Part shown: positions 18,490 through 28,320 of the stretch, piece after piece
Layout of the letters: each line of letters begins with the position of its first letter
How positions within the stretch are numbered: position 1 is the first letter of the stretch
Assembly: GCF_016859125.1 (NCBI RefSeq)
Contig: NZ_CP069338.1
Coordinates: 5,829,501-5,893,500 of the forward strand
DNA: 64,000 nucleotides
Source of the DNA: Archangium violaceum
GTDB lineage: Bacteria; Myxococcota; Myxococcia; Myxococcales; Myxococcaceae
Reading direction: 5' to 3'
Program-made: the position numbers and the translations under genes
The notes under the pieces: generated by a model
Databases searched by the model: none
Told to the model about the DNA's origin: nothing
What the model saw: the letters and a program-made list of their open reading frames with translations, nothing else

Positions 18490-18710
18490 GTATAGGAAGG
18501 ACAGAACCCCTGTTGGGGGTAGAGGGCGGGAGGTGAGGACGGCTGACGGGTACGCCTGCCACCACGCCGGACGCTGGCGAACACATCCAGCGCTTTGCGT
18601 CCTGCGCGGCAGCCGGGCCCAAGAAGGTCGAGCCGTCCGCTCCTTCTTCGCTTCCGCCTCAGTCACGGGGCTCGCCTCTTGCGGCTTCGGCTCTACCCCC
18701 GCTTGAGGGA
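18490..18710 (-). mobile_element. IS91-family element remnant, copy B (end fragment)
   Basis: Starts with GTATAGGAAGGACAG, the same terminus as copies A, C and D, and runs for about 220 bases. A degraded piece of the transposase C-terminal region, recognisable as CTCCTTCTTCGCTTCCGCCT, lies at about 18640-18660. No transposase core remains. It begins nine bases after the GH11 stop. Confidence 0.7.
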
Positions 18711-18815
18711 ACGAGCACTGTCCATGGCCGGGGGAGGTCCTCACCGGAGGGTCTCGAGATGGTGACGGCGCGGTTCCGGGTGTATCCAGAGCGTCACCGT
18801 CTTGTTCGTCATGGT

Positions 18816-19286
18816 TCAGCCGGCCACGGTGCCGGTCCACGAGGGGGGATCACTTGCCGGGAACGAGCCCTCGGACGAGAGATCCACGGCACGCAGACGT
18901 CTCCACCGGCGCCGCTCCGCGCGCGCGAGCTCCAAGGTCGTGATGACGCCCGACACCTGTCCGTCCTCGTCGACAACAATGGCGCGGCGGACGCCGGCCC
19001 GCACCATGCGCGGGGCGAGCTGCGAGAGGTGCTCGTCCTCACGTGCGAGGACGAAGCGGCTGCTGGCCAGGTCACCAATGCCATGGATGGGGTACCCCTG
19101 GGCCGCGGCCTCTGCGCCCAGGATGAGCCGGCGCATCGTCACCAGACCGTGGACTTTCTCCTCGTCCGCGATGACGAGGAGGCCTCGGCCCGAGCGTGAC
19201 ATTCGCGCTGCGGCCTCGCGTAGCGTGGTCCGGGGGGCGAGCACGGCAACATCGTTGAGCATGAGCTCGTGAACGAACGTGGACAT
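18816..19286 (-). CDS. CBS-domain-pair protein
   Basis: A 156-residue cytoplasmic protein made of two CBS motifs: about residues 7-65 (VAVLAPRTTLREAAARM...RGLLVIADEEKVHGLVT) and 75-130 (RFVLAREDEHLSQLAPRM...RRAIVVDEDGQVSGVIT). Such pairs bind adenosyl nucleotides and act as energy or signal sensors. The C-terminal 25 residues look unstructured. ATG at 19286 has AGGAG 7 bases upstream. It is an intact gene between IS91 copies B and C and has no functional link to the xylan genes that I can see. Confidence 0.85.
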   Translation of the reverse strand: MSTFVHELMLNDVAVLAPRTTLREAAARMSRSGRGLLVIADEEKVHGLVTMRRLILGAEAAAQGYPIHGIGDLASSRFVLAREDEHLSQLAPRMVRAGVRRAIVVDEDGQVSGVITTLELARAERRRWRRLRAVDLSSEGSFPASDPPSWTGTVAG

Positions 19287-19724
19287 GGGGCGCTCCTGTG
19301 GGAAATGAGTGGAGGCGTGGCTCGGTCAGGCACAGCTGGCCGCGCACGCAGGACGGGGGTCATCAGGTGCGTTTCGGCCGTCAGCAGCTCTCGGCTAGCG
19401 AGAGGCGACAGCCAGAGCCCCAAGCCAGGTGGCGGCCCTGTGCATCACGGAGCGAAGTGCACGCAGACCCCGCCCGTCCGAGTGAAGGCTGAACGAAGTG
19501 AGGGTTGGACACGTGCGCACGTCGAAGCTCCTACGAGGTGGATAGAGCCGGCGGCTCCCACCAAAGTGGGATGTCCCGCCACCCCTTATAACGGCGGAAG
19601 GCAGTGGGCTGTTCCCAGTTCGGCTGCTCGCGCGCTCGGAGGCCTCAGCCTGAGCGTCAGCCCGCGACGTGCGGCTTCGTTGGCTGGTCGGGCTCCGCCC
19701 GGTCCGCGCGGATGACGCTGAGCA
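19287..19724. other. Intergenic stretch without a recognised gene
   Basis: About 440 bases with no supported gene, repeat or regulatory element. The reverse strand at its right end runs into the broken alcohol dehydrogenase. Confidence 0.4.
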
Positions 19725-20110
19725 TCCCGCTCCTGCGTCTCGGCGATGCCGCCGATCATCGACCCGGCCAGGCGCTTGTTGCCGCCGATGAGCGAGCACG
19801 CGTGCACGGGCACTGTCTCCGGCGGCACGCCCACCACCACCATGGTGCCCTGGGGGCGCAGCATGCCCATGTCCTGGTTGTAGTCATGCGGGGCGGAGAG
19901 GGTGTCGAGGATGAGATCAATGGGGCCCGACAGCTTCTTGACGGTGTCCGCGTCCTGGGTGACCTCTAAGCCCTGGGCGCCCAGGCGGCGCGCGTCGGCC
20001 TCCTTGGTGTGGGACGTGCTGAGCACCGTCACCTCCGCGCCCATGGACGCGGCGAGCTTCACGGCCATGTGGGCCCACGAGCCCGCGCCCACCGCGAATA
20101 GTATGGCAAT
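19725..20110 (-). pseudogene. Zinc-type NAD(P)-dependent alcohol dehydrogenase fragment
   Basis: The reverse strand encodes the nucleotide-binding half of a YahK/CAD-type alcohol dehydrogenase: HMAVKLAASMGAEVTVLSTS, KEADARRLGAQ, DLILDTLSAPHDYNQ, LRPQGTMVVVGVPPE and GSMIGGIAETQE. The catalytic zinc-binding N-terminal half is absent, and the C-terminus drifts out of frame after AETQE. It is a decayed internal fragment with both ends lost. Confidence 0.75.
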
Positions 20111-20149
20111 AAGCCGTGCCTGATTGGCGTGAACCAACAGATCGAGGCT

Positions 20150-20302
20150 TCAGCGCCGTTTCGTGAGGAAGGTCACCACTGCGTCCAGGAAATCCCCCGG
20201 CAGTTCGACGTTCGACAAGTGCACCGCGGGCAGCACCCGCAGCCGTGCGCCGGGGATGGTGGAGGCAATCTCCTCGCCGTGACGTGCAGAGGTGACGGTG
20301 GC
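20150..20302 (-). pseudogene. Alpha/beta hydrolase C-terminal fragment cut by IS91 copy C
   Basis: The reverse strand reads ARHGEEIASTIPGARLRVLP, then AVHLSNVELPGDFLDAVVTF and a stop at 20150. This is the C-terminus of an enol-lactonase (PcaD-like) alpha/beta hydrolase; the catalytic His is in AVHLSNVE. Everything upstream has been replaced by the end of IS91 copy C at 20303. Confidence 0.7.
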
Positions 20303-20793
20303 GTATAGGCGGGATAGAGGCCATGTTGAGGGTGAGGGCTGGAGCGCAGGAGCCGAGGAGGGCCGCTGACGGGGCCGCCCGAGCAGTACGCCAGGCTGGT
20401 GGAGAAGCCGCGCAGCCCCTTGGGATACACGTCGGCCCAGGCCGCCTTCCCATGAGGTGCGCGGCAGGGGATTGGCTCTCTTGGCTGGGGCGGCTTGAGC
20501 CTCAACACCACGCGGTCTGGGGGGGGCCTCGCGCCGGGGCCAGCCTCGCACCTGCCGTGGGCAGGCCCAGGTGCTCCAGAATCGCTCTCACCCCTCCCGC
20601 TTCCTTCACGTACGCCAAGACCCGCCTCCTGCCTCCACCCCCGGCAGAGGCGAAGACGGCCAAAACGAACGTCCGGCGCAGCAGCCCGGCCCAAGAAAGT
20701 CGCGGCATGCGCTCCTTCTTCGCTTCCGCCTTCGCCGCTGCCTCGGGCGGTGCGCTCGCCTCTTTTTCTTTCGGCTCTGCCTCCGTCAGGGGG
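20303..20793 (-). mobile_element. IS91-family element remnant, copy C
   Basis: Begins GTATAGGCGGGATAG at 20303 and carries the conserved region of about 200 bp. The last roughly 97 codons of the transposase follow (20502-20793, reverse), containing RRTFVLAVFASAGGGGRRRV and GVRAILEHLGLPTAGARLAP. The two cysteines seen in copy A (CVRCGG) are lost here. Similarity to copy D ends at about 20793. Confidence 0.75.
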
Positions 20794-20867
20794 AACTCCT
20801 GCACGGGGATGACAGAGGCGGAAAATTCGCGCGCATCGCAGTCACTTGCACGACCGAGGAGGCAGAC

Positions 20868-21173
20868 ATGACGGTGCGACCGATCCCCGAGGGATACCGG
20901 ACCATCACACCCGGAATGAGCGTGCGCGGCGCGAACAGGGCCGTGGACTTCTTCAAGCGTGCATTCGGCGCCGAGGAACGTAACCGCTTCGCCCTGCCGG
21001 ACGGCACGCTCGTGCAGGTCGAGATGCAACTCGGTGACTCGCGGTTCGTGGTCGGAGAGGTGATGCCCGGCACGCAGCCCCGGCAACTCCACGCACAGCT
21101 CTTCGTCGAGGACTGCGACGCGATGGTTCAGCGCGCCGTCGAGGCCGGCGCGACGCTGAGGGAGCCGGTGACA
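20868..21173 (+). pseudogene. VOC/PhnB-like glyoxalase-fold protein, 3' truncated
   Basis: ATG at 20868 with GAGGAGG upstream starts a normal VOC-superfamily protein: YRTITPGMSVRGANRAVDFF, KRAFGAEERNRFALPDGTLV and LFVEDCDAMVQRAVEAGAT. After TLREPVT the sequence switches to the antisense of a GST gene, so about a quarter of the usual 130-150 residues is missing. The start and ribosome site are intact; the break is at the 3' end. Confidence 0.7.
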
Positions 21174-21460
21174 CTGCGATCTCCCGCGACACCACCTCGC
21201 CGGGCCGCAGCGCGTACGGCGAATTCTCCGCCCCCACCAGCGGGCCGAAGAGCGACGCCGCCGCGATGTCCGCGATCGACAGGGACTCGCCCACGAGGTA
21301 GCGCGACGGGTCTCCCCGAATCTCGCGATCCAGCCGGTCCAGCCCCTCCAGCATCTTCGCCTTGGACTCTTCCTCCTTGTCGGGAGTCAGCGTGTACTGG
21401 CGCCGGATGATCTTCATCCACCTGGAGCGCCGGGCCTGGCCCGGCTGGGTGGCGGTGAAG
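21174..21460 (-). pseudogene. Glutathione S-transferase C-terminal fragment
   Basis: The reverse strand encodes IIRRQYTLTPDKEEESKAKM, LEGLDRLDREIRGDPSRYLV and GESLSIADIAAASLFGPLVG, the all-helical C-terminal domain of a GST. The thioredoxin-like N-terminal domain and the true C-terminus are missing. It abuts the truncated VOC gene head-on, so both were cut by the same rearrangement. Confidence 0.65.
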
Positions 21461-21594
21461 CTTTCGAGCCCCGGGGCCGAGAGGGCATGTCAGACCGGTG
21501 ACATGCAATCTCCTCGGCGGGGGCGAGCGGCTCTGGAGAAGGCGGACCCCTCTGACCAGCAGCGCCACGACATGAAACCTTGGAGGCTTGGGAC

Positions 21595-23043
21595 TTGGAA
21601 ACCCCTGGACGCAGATTCGGAAGCGCCGTGGTCATCGGCAGCAGCATGGCGGGGCTCTTGAGCGCGCGGGTGCTCGCGGACCACTTCGACAAGGTGACGC
21701 TGGTGGAGCGGGATGTCCGGGTGGAGGGGCCCGCCGCGCGCAAGGGTGTTCCGCAAGGGCCGCACATCCACGTGCTGTTGGACACGGGCCGGCGCATCCT
21801 CGACAAGTACTTCCCGGACCTGTTCGAGCAGCTCCAGGTCCAGGGCGCCGAGTTCATCGACTCGAGTGGAGACCTCGCCTGGCACCACTTCGGGGTGTGG
21901 AAGCTGCGCCGCACCAGCGGCATCCCCGGGCTGCTGTGCACCCGGCCCCTGCTCGAGTGGAACGTCCTGCGCCGGGTGAAGGCGCGGCCCAACGTAGAGG
22001 TGCGCGAGGGCTGCTCCATCGAAGGGCTCATCTCCGACGAGAAGGGCACGGGGCGCATCACGGGCGTCCGGGTCAAGACACCCCAGGGCGAGGAGTCGTG
22101 GGAGGCGGACCTCGTCGTGGATGCCAGTGGCCGGGGCTCGCGGATGCCTCAGTGGTTGGAAGCCATCGGCTACGCGCGCCCGGAGGAAGAGCAGGTCATC
22201 GTGGACCTTTCCTACACGACGTGCCTGCACGAGCCGCCGCCCCACTTCCAGAAGGAATGGAAGGCGCTCTTCCTCTATCCAAGTCCTCCCAAGGCCTGGC
22301 GCGCGGGTTTCATCTCACACGTGGAGGGAGGCCGGTGGCTCGTCACCCTCAATGGCTACTTCGGGGAGCACGCGCCCACCGAGTACGCGGGGTTCCTCGA
22401 GTACGCGCGCTCACTGACGCGTCCAGACCTGTACAACTACCTGAAAGAGGCCACGCCGATAGGGCCCATCTCCCAGCACAAGGTGAAGGACTGCCGGTGG
22501 CGGCACTACGAGAAGCTGCCCCGCTTTCCCGAGGGGCTGGTCATCCTGGGAGACGCCGCGTGTGCCTTCAACCCCCTCTACGGGCAAGGCATGTCGGTGG
22601 CGGGGCTTGGCGCGGAGCTGCTGGACACCTGCCTTCGCGAGCAGGCCGAACGAGGCGAGCTATCGGGCCTGGCGCAGCGCTTCCGCGAGCGGCTGCCTGA
22701 AGTCATCCGGCTCCCGTGGCTGTTGGGCACGGGCATGGACCTGCTGTATCCGCAGGCCGTCGGGAAGCGGCCCTTCGGGCTGGGCTTGCTGCACTGGTAC
22801 ATCCTGCGGCTGATGGAGCGCACGTCGACCGACGCACACGTCCATCGCCAGTTCTACCGGATACTGCACCTGCACGCGGGGCTGGAGGCGGTTCTCCAGC
22901 CCTCCGTGGCCTTGCCCGTGTTGGGCCATGGCGTCATGTCGCTCCTCCGCCCTCTCGAGCGGCTGGCGAATACCGAGACACGGCCTCCCCCTTTCACGCC
23001 CCCGAGTCCAAGCCCTGTCCCGGTCCAGAAGTCCACGGGGTAG
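21595..23043 (+). CDS. FAD-dependent monooxygenase/oxidoreductase
   Basis: A protein of about 482 residues with a Rossmann FAD motif at its start (VVIGSSMAGLLSARVLADHF, then E in VERD) and the second FAD motif GDAACAFNPLYGQGMSVAG near residue 325. It resembles FAD-dependent hydroxylases and related tailoring enzymes, and the substrate is unknown. There is no in-frame ATG before the FAD motif. TTG at 21595, with GGAGG eight bases upstream, is therefore chosen over TTG at 21580, which overlaps that ribosome site. The last 30 residues are proline-rich. It is intact although surrounded by gene fragments. Confidence 0.75.
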   Translation: METPGRRFGSAVVIGSSMAGLLSARVLADHFDKVTLVERDVRVEGPAARKGVPQGPHIHVLLDTGRRILDKYFPDLFEQLQVQGAEFIDSSGDLAWHHFGVWKLRRTSGIPGLLCTRPLLEWNVLRRVKARPNVEVREGCSIEGLISDEKGTGRITGVRVKTPQGEESWEADLVVDASGRGSRMPQWLEAIGYARPEEEQVIVDLSYTTCLHEPPPHFQKEWKALFLYPSPPKAWRAGFISHVEGGRWLVTLNGYFGEHAPTEYAGFLEYARSLTRPDLYNYLKEATPIGPISQHKVKDCRWRHYEKLPRFPEGLVILGDAACAFNPLYGQGMSVAGLGAELLDTCLREQAERGELSGLAQRFRERLPEVIRLPWLLGTGMDLLYPQAVGKRPFGLGLLHWYILRLMERTSTDAHVHRQFYRILHLHAGLEAVLQPSVALPVLGHGVMSLLRPLERLANTETRPPPFTPPSPSPVPVQKSTG

Positions 23044-23081
23044 CCGCCGCGGCCCGGGCCCTCGATGCGTCAGGAGGTCGC

Positions 23082-23441
23082 TTAGGCCATCTGCTGGAAG
23101 GCGGTGACGATGCCCATGGTGGTGCCCAGCAGGCCCACGAAGGGCGCGGTGGAGGCCACGGTGGCCAGGTGGCTCAGGCCGCGCTTGAGGCTCTGCACCT
23201 CGCGCTGGGCCTGGCGCTCCAGGCTTCGAGCCACCGACTCCATGACTTCGTCACGGCTGTCCTCCTCGGCGACGCGATAGGCCACGAGCCCCGCGCGGAT
23301 GGTCCGGCCGAGACACCCCACGTCGGGCCCCAGTTTGGCGCTCGCCGCGCCGTCGAAGTCGCCCCGGGAGAGCAACGTGTCCATCTGCGAGGCGAACTTG
23401 CGTGAGTGGCGACGGGCCGAGCGGAACACGACGTTCCGCAA
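23082..23441 (-). pseudogene. ExbB/TolQ/MotA-family proton channel fragment
   Basis: The reverse strand reads MESVARSLERQAQREVQSLK, RGLSHLATVASTAPFVGLLG and TTMGIVTAFQQMA, then stops. It is the conserved core of ExbB/TolQ, with the APFVGLLGT.xGI..AFQ signature. The family continues about 70 residues beyond AFQ.MA through a last membrane helix, which is absent here, and the first membrane helix is also missing. It is truncated at both ends. Just upstream, a hairpin (23472-23488) and a short C-terminal coding piece suggest that parts of an adjacent gene survive. Confidence 0.7.
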
Positions 23442-23562
23442 TGAAGAGGCGCATCCACTCGCGAGGTGGGGCCCCGCAAGGTGCGGGGTTTCAGCGGAAG
23501 GGGCCGGTCACCTCGAAGGTGTAGCCGCCGCTGCTGCTCCCCTCCTCTCCAGCTTGGGGGAC

Positions 23563-24850
23563 GTATAGGAAGGACAGGAGCCCTGTTGGGGGTAGAGGGC
23601 GGGAGCAGAGCGGGAGGTGAGGGCCGCAGACGGGTAGCCCATGAACCGCACGCCGGGCCGGCGCGGAACCGATTCATCTCCAGGGGAGACACGCCTGCCT
23701 GGCCCAGGCCACCTTCCCTGGCGGTGCGGGGCAGCGGATGAGGACTGCAGTGGTGCTGGGAGCAGCAGCCCCTGCTGTGGCTCAGCACCACGTGCTTTGG
23801 GGTGGCCCCTGAGCCGGGGCCAGCGTCGCAGGGCGCGTGGGCAGTCCCAGGTGCTCCAGAATGGAGAGCACCCCGCTGGGTGCTGTCACGTACGCCAACA
23901 CCTGGCGCCAGCCTCCACACCCGGCAGAGGCGAAGACGTCCAGAACGAACGTCCGGCGCAGCAGCCCGGCCCAATCCAGGCGCGGCATGCGCTCCTTGTT
24001 CGCTTCCGCCTTCGCCGCAGCCTCGGGCGGTGCGCTCGCCTCTTTTGCGCTCGCCTCTTTTTCTTTCGGCGCTGCCTCCGTCAGGGGGAGCAGAAATGGC
24101 CGGAGTTTCGCGCCTGGAGCGAAGACGCCATGAAACCTCGTGAGGTGCGCCCGAGGTGGAGGCACCAGGGATGCCACGCGCCGTAAGAATTCCAGCCCGG
24201 TGAAGAAGAGGTGTGTAGTGCCGTCCGGCAGAGGGCGCTTCATCCGGTAAGCGATGCGGCCGTCCTCGGCTCGGGACAACCGCTCCAGCGCCAGCGCGCC
24301 ACGCGCCCCGTAACGGCACAGCCGCTCCAGGCCCTGCCTGTCGTTGGAAGTGAGGCGTCACTTGCAAGGCCGAGCCGAAGAACTGGATGAAAGACACGGC
24401 CCCGGCCTGCCCATGAGGGATGCCCTGCCTCCGCGCTCGCCGACGCTGTAGGGCGAACACCGCGCGCAGGAAGAGGGTGAGGACGTCCGAGAGCAGCCCC
24501 TTCTCCTTCAGCAGCACCCACCGCACCCGATGCGGAAAGGACAGCGTCCATTGCCGGTAGGGCACGTGAGGCAGCACCCGCTCCACCAGGTGCACCGCTG
24601 TCACCTGCGCGCGCTTCGCGTTGCAGGAGGGACACACCCCTCGACCCTTGCACGAGAAGGCGACGAGCAGCTCGTCCTTGCAACTCTCGCAGCGTACCCG
24701 CGCGAAGCCGTGCGCCAGCACGCCGCACTCCAGGTACCGGGCGAAGTCCCGCTCCACGTACCGGGGCAGGCCGCGCCCCACCTCGCTCGCCTCCTCCAGC
24801 AGCGTGACCAGGTTGTCCCTCACCGCCTCGTACAGCACCGCCCGGAGCAG
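23563..24850 (-). mobile_element. IS91-family element remnant, copy D
   Basis: Left end GTATAGGAAGGACAG at 23563, nearly identical to copy B. It contains the most complete N-terminal part of the transposase, but with an internal deletion. A short stretch just left of the end (23541-23561, CTCCTCTCCAGCTTGGGGGA) resembles part of the transposase gene in copy A near 2165, so an older element fragment may lie beneath this one. Confidence 0.75.
23782..24838 (-). pseudogene. IS91-family transposase with internal deletion (copy D)
   Basis: From GTG at 24838 the frame encodes the zinc-binding domain (VRCESCKDELL, then GVCPSCNAKRAQVTAVHLVE) and the start of the Y2 domain to LQVTPHF. There the coding jumps to the equivalent of copy A residue NDRQGLERL, in a different frame. 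About 120 residues are lost, and the remainder reads in another frame to a stop at 23782. Copies A and D together cover nearly a full transposase of roughly 450-470 residues; neither is intact. Confidence 0.8.
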
Positions 24851-24932
24851 GGCGCCCTACACGGACAACTGACGATGGCCACTCCCATGAGCCTCCTGCT
24901 CGAAGAGGTCTCGCGCCAGCACGCACTACTGC

Positions 24933-25013
24933 GGGCCAGTCGCCAACTCCTTCTCGGAGTTCTTGGAGCAGGTGTTGCGCACCCGGCGCGGCCTCTACTG
25001 GCTGGGGGAATGA
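24933..25013 (+). pseudogene. C-terminal fragment, possibly SMI1/KNR4-like
   Basis: One forward frame reads GPVANSFSEFLEQVLRTRRG then LYWLGE and a stop at 25013. Short segments of the form ..A.SF.EFLE.L are common at the C-terminus of SMI1/KNR4 (SUKH) immunity-type proteins. The fragment is too short to be sure. It abuts the right side of IS91 copy D. Confidence 0.3.
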
Positions 25014-25026
25014 AACGTCCCTGGCT

Positions 25027-26415
<1,389 letters not shown>

Positions 26416-26419
26416 GGGC

Positions 26420-27628
26420 TCAGCGTAGCGCAAACCCGGGGGGTTGCGGTCCCAGGGGCAGCTCCACGAGCGCGAGCGTGCCGCCCCCGGGCGCGGGCTC
26501 CAGGCGCAGCGTGCCGCCGTGCTCGTGGGTGATCTTCTGGGCGATGGGGAGCCCCAGGCCGCTGCCGCCGGGCTTGGTGCTGAACAGGCCCCGGGTGAGG
26601 GCGGGGCCCTCGAGCACCTGGGCAATGCCGCTGCCGCCGTCGCGGATGGAGACCCGGACGGAGGAGGGGAGGGCCTCGACGGAGAGCCGCACGGGCGCGG
26701 CGCCGGGCGGAGAGGCCTCGGTGGCGTTCTTGACGAGGTTGCCGAAGAGGCGGCGCAGGCCGTCCGGGTCCGCGGAGAGCGTGGGCTCGGGGCCGGGGTG
26801 CAGTTCCACGGCGACGGGCGAGGTGCCCTGGTAGAGGGCGCACACCTCGGCGAGCAGGGGGCGCAGGGCGACGGGCTGGAAGCGCGGCGCGGGGAGGCGG
26901 GCGAAGTCGGAGAAGCTCCGCGTCATCCGCATGAGCAGCTCCACCTCTTCCTGCAGCAGGGAGACGGCCTCGCCCAGGCGGGTGGCGTCTGGCGGTGCGT
27001 CCGGGCGTGACAGCCGCGCCAGCGCGAGCCTCATCGCCGTGAGGGGATTCTTCAGCTCGTGGGCGAGCGCGCGGGCCACGTCCTGCCAGGCCGCTATCTG
27101 CTCGGCGGCCTTGAGACGCTCGCGTTGGGCGGAGAGCTCGCGGCCCATGCGGTTGAACTGGACGAGGAGGAACTGGAGCTCGTCGCGGGGCGGGTCGGGC
27201 GTGGGGAGCTGGACGGTGAGCTCTCCCCGCGCGTAGGCCCACATGCCCCGGGTGAGGGTGGAGATGGGGCGGGTGAGGGCGCGGCCGAGCAGCATGGCGG
27301 CGGCGGTGAGCCCGACGGCCGAGACGAGCAGCAGGGCCGCGATGAGCATGGGAATTCGGCGTGCGAGCGCGCGGCGGGCGAGCTCCGCCTGGGCGAGGTT
27401 GAGGCGGGCCTCGTCGAGCGCGGCCTGGGAGTGGCCCTCGCGGGCGAGCCCGGCGGAGACGTCATCGAGCACCCGCTCCACGGGCGCCAGGGACACGGAG
27501 AGCACGTCCTCGAGCGCCCGCCAGGCGAGGACGCCGAGCAGCACGAGTGGCACCAGGCCCGTGACGAGCATCACGGTGAGGAGCCGGCGGCGGAAGCGCG
27601 CGGGAGGCGGAGGAAGGTCGGGAGACAC
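26420..27628 (-). CDS. NtrY-like sensor histidine kinase
   Basis: A 402-residue membrane kinase. Transmembrane segments at about 15-37 and 90-115 bracket a short periplasmic region. HAMP (about 115-170), dimerisation/phosphorylation domain (ARALAHELKNPLTAMRLALA) and an ATPase domain with NLVKNATEA, DGGSGI and GSGLGLPIA follow. It is the cognate kinase of the downstream regulator, with which it nearly overlaps. GTG at 27628 is chosen because it gives a full first membrane segment. A GGGAAGG lies unusually close to it, so the exact start is uncertain. Confidence 0.87.
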   Translation of the reverse strand: MSPDLPPPPARFRRRLLTVMLVTGLVPLVLLGVLAWRALEDVLSVSLAPVERVLDDVSAGLAREGHSQAALDEARLNLAQAELARRALARRIPMLIAALLLVSAVGLTAAAMLLGRALTRPISTLTRGMWAYARGELTVQLPTPDPPRDELQFLLVQFNRMGRELSAQRERLKAAEQIAAWQDVARALAHELKNPLTAMRLALARLSRPDAPPDATRLGEAVSLLQEEVELLMRMTRSFSDFARLPAPRFQPVALRPLLAEVCALYQGTSPVAVELHPGPEPTLSADPDGLRRLFGNLVKNATEASPPGAAPVRLSVEALPSSVRVSIRDGGSGIAQVLEGPALTRGLFSTKPGGSGLGLPIAQKITHEHGGTLRLEPAPGGGTLALVELPLGPQPPGFALR

Positions 27629-27642
27629 CCTTCCCGTTCTAC

Positions 27643-28122
27643 TCAGGCGGAGCGGACCCGTTCCACCGTGTACACCCGGACGGGGAGCCCGTACTGGCTC
27701 CGGACGCGCTCGGCCGCGATGCGCATTCCCCACTCCTCGAGGCGCGCGCCCGCCCAGGCCACCGCGTCCACCTCCCGGTGGGTGATGAAGTACGGCACGG
27801 GCATGGGTTTGAGGTGCATGACGGTGCTCACGGACAGCCGCACCAGGGGCGAGGTGATGATGAAGGCCACCCCGAGGAGCAACTCGCGCATGCGGGACTC
27901 GTACTCCTGGAGCCAGAGGACCTGGCGCTGCCGCTGCTCGGGGGTGGGGATGCCTCCCCGGCTGAGGTCGGTGATGGCGATGTATTTCTCCCCACGCCGC
28001 AGCGCGGCGGAGCACTCCTCCAGGTAGTCCTCGTACTGCCGGGGTGTGGGGGTCCCCACGAACCTTTCGAGTCGGAGGGGCCATCGCGAATCATCAATGC
28101 TGACGGTGGAGTCAGGGAGCAT
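27643..28122 (-). CDS. Conserved hypothetical protein, STAS-like in pattern
   Basis: A 159-residue soluble protein that I cannot assign with confidence. It has the alternating strand/helix pattern of a STAS or SpoIIAA-like fold: WPLRLERFVGTPTPRQYEDY, EKYIAITDLSRGGIPTPEQR, LLLGVAFIITSPLVRLSVST and VPYFITHREVDAVAWAGARL. Similar small proteins are common in myxobacteria. Its stop lies 14 bases before the NtrY-like kinase start, so it probably belongs to that operon and could modulate the kinase. ATG at 28122 has GGAG upstream. Confidence 0.55.
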   Translation of the reverse strand: MLPDSTVSIDDSRWPLRLERFVGTPTPRQYEDYLEECSAALRRGEKYIAITDLSRGGIPTPEQRQRQVLWLQEYESRMRELLLGVAFIITSPLVRLSVSTVMHLKPMPVPYFITHREVDAVAWAGARLEEWGMRIAAERVRSQYGLPVRVYTVERVRSA

Positions 28123-28320
28123 GTCACTCCGGAAGGACGGGCGGACGAAGGTATCGCGAGCCCCCCTGTCTGCCCGGGGAGCAGGTTCGGAAAAAGAAGC
28201 AACCCCCGTCCATGTTCAACATCGTTCCAATCCGGGCTTGAAAAGGGCGCCCCACCCGGGGCGAAGCGCCATCCATCTGACGTTCTGGCCGACGTTCGAG
28301 GCTGCTACCCTCCGGGGGTG

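Noticed and set aside
23472-23488. CCCCGCA/TGCGGGG hairpin near the ExbB fragment.
   Set aside because: It may be the surviving terminator of a lost upstream gene, but that gene cannot be identified, so no separate feature is given.
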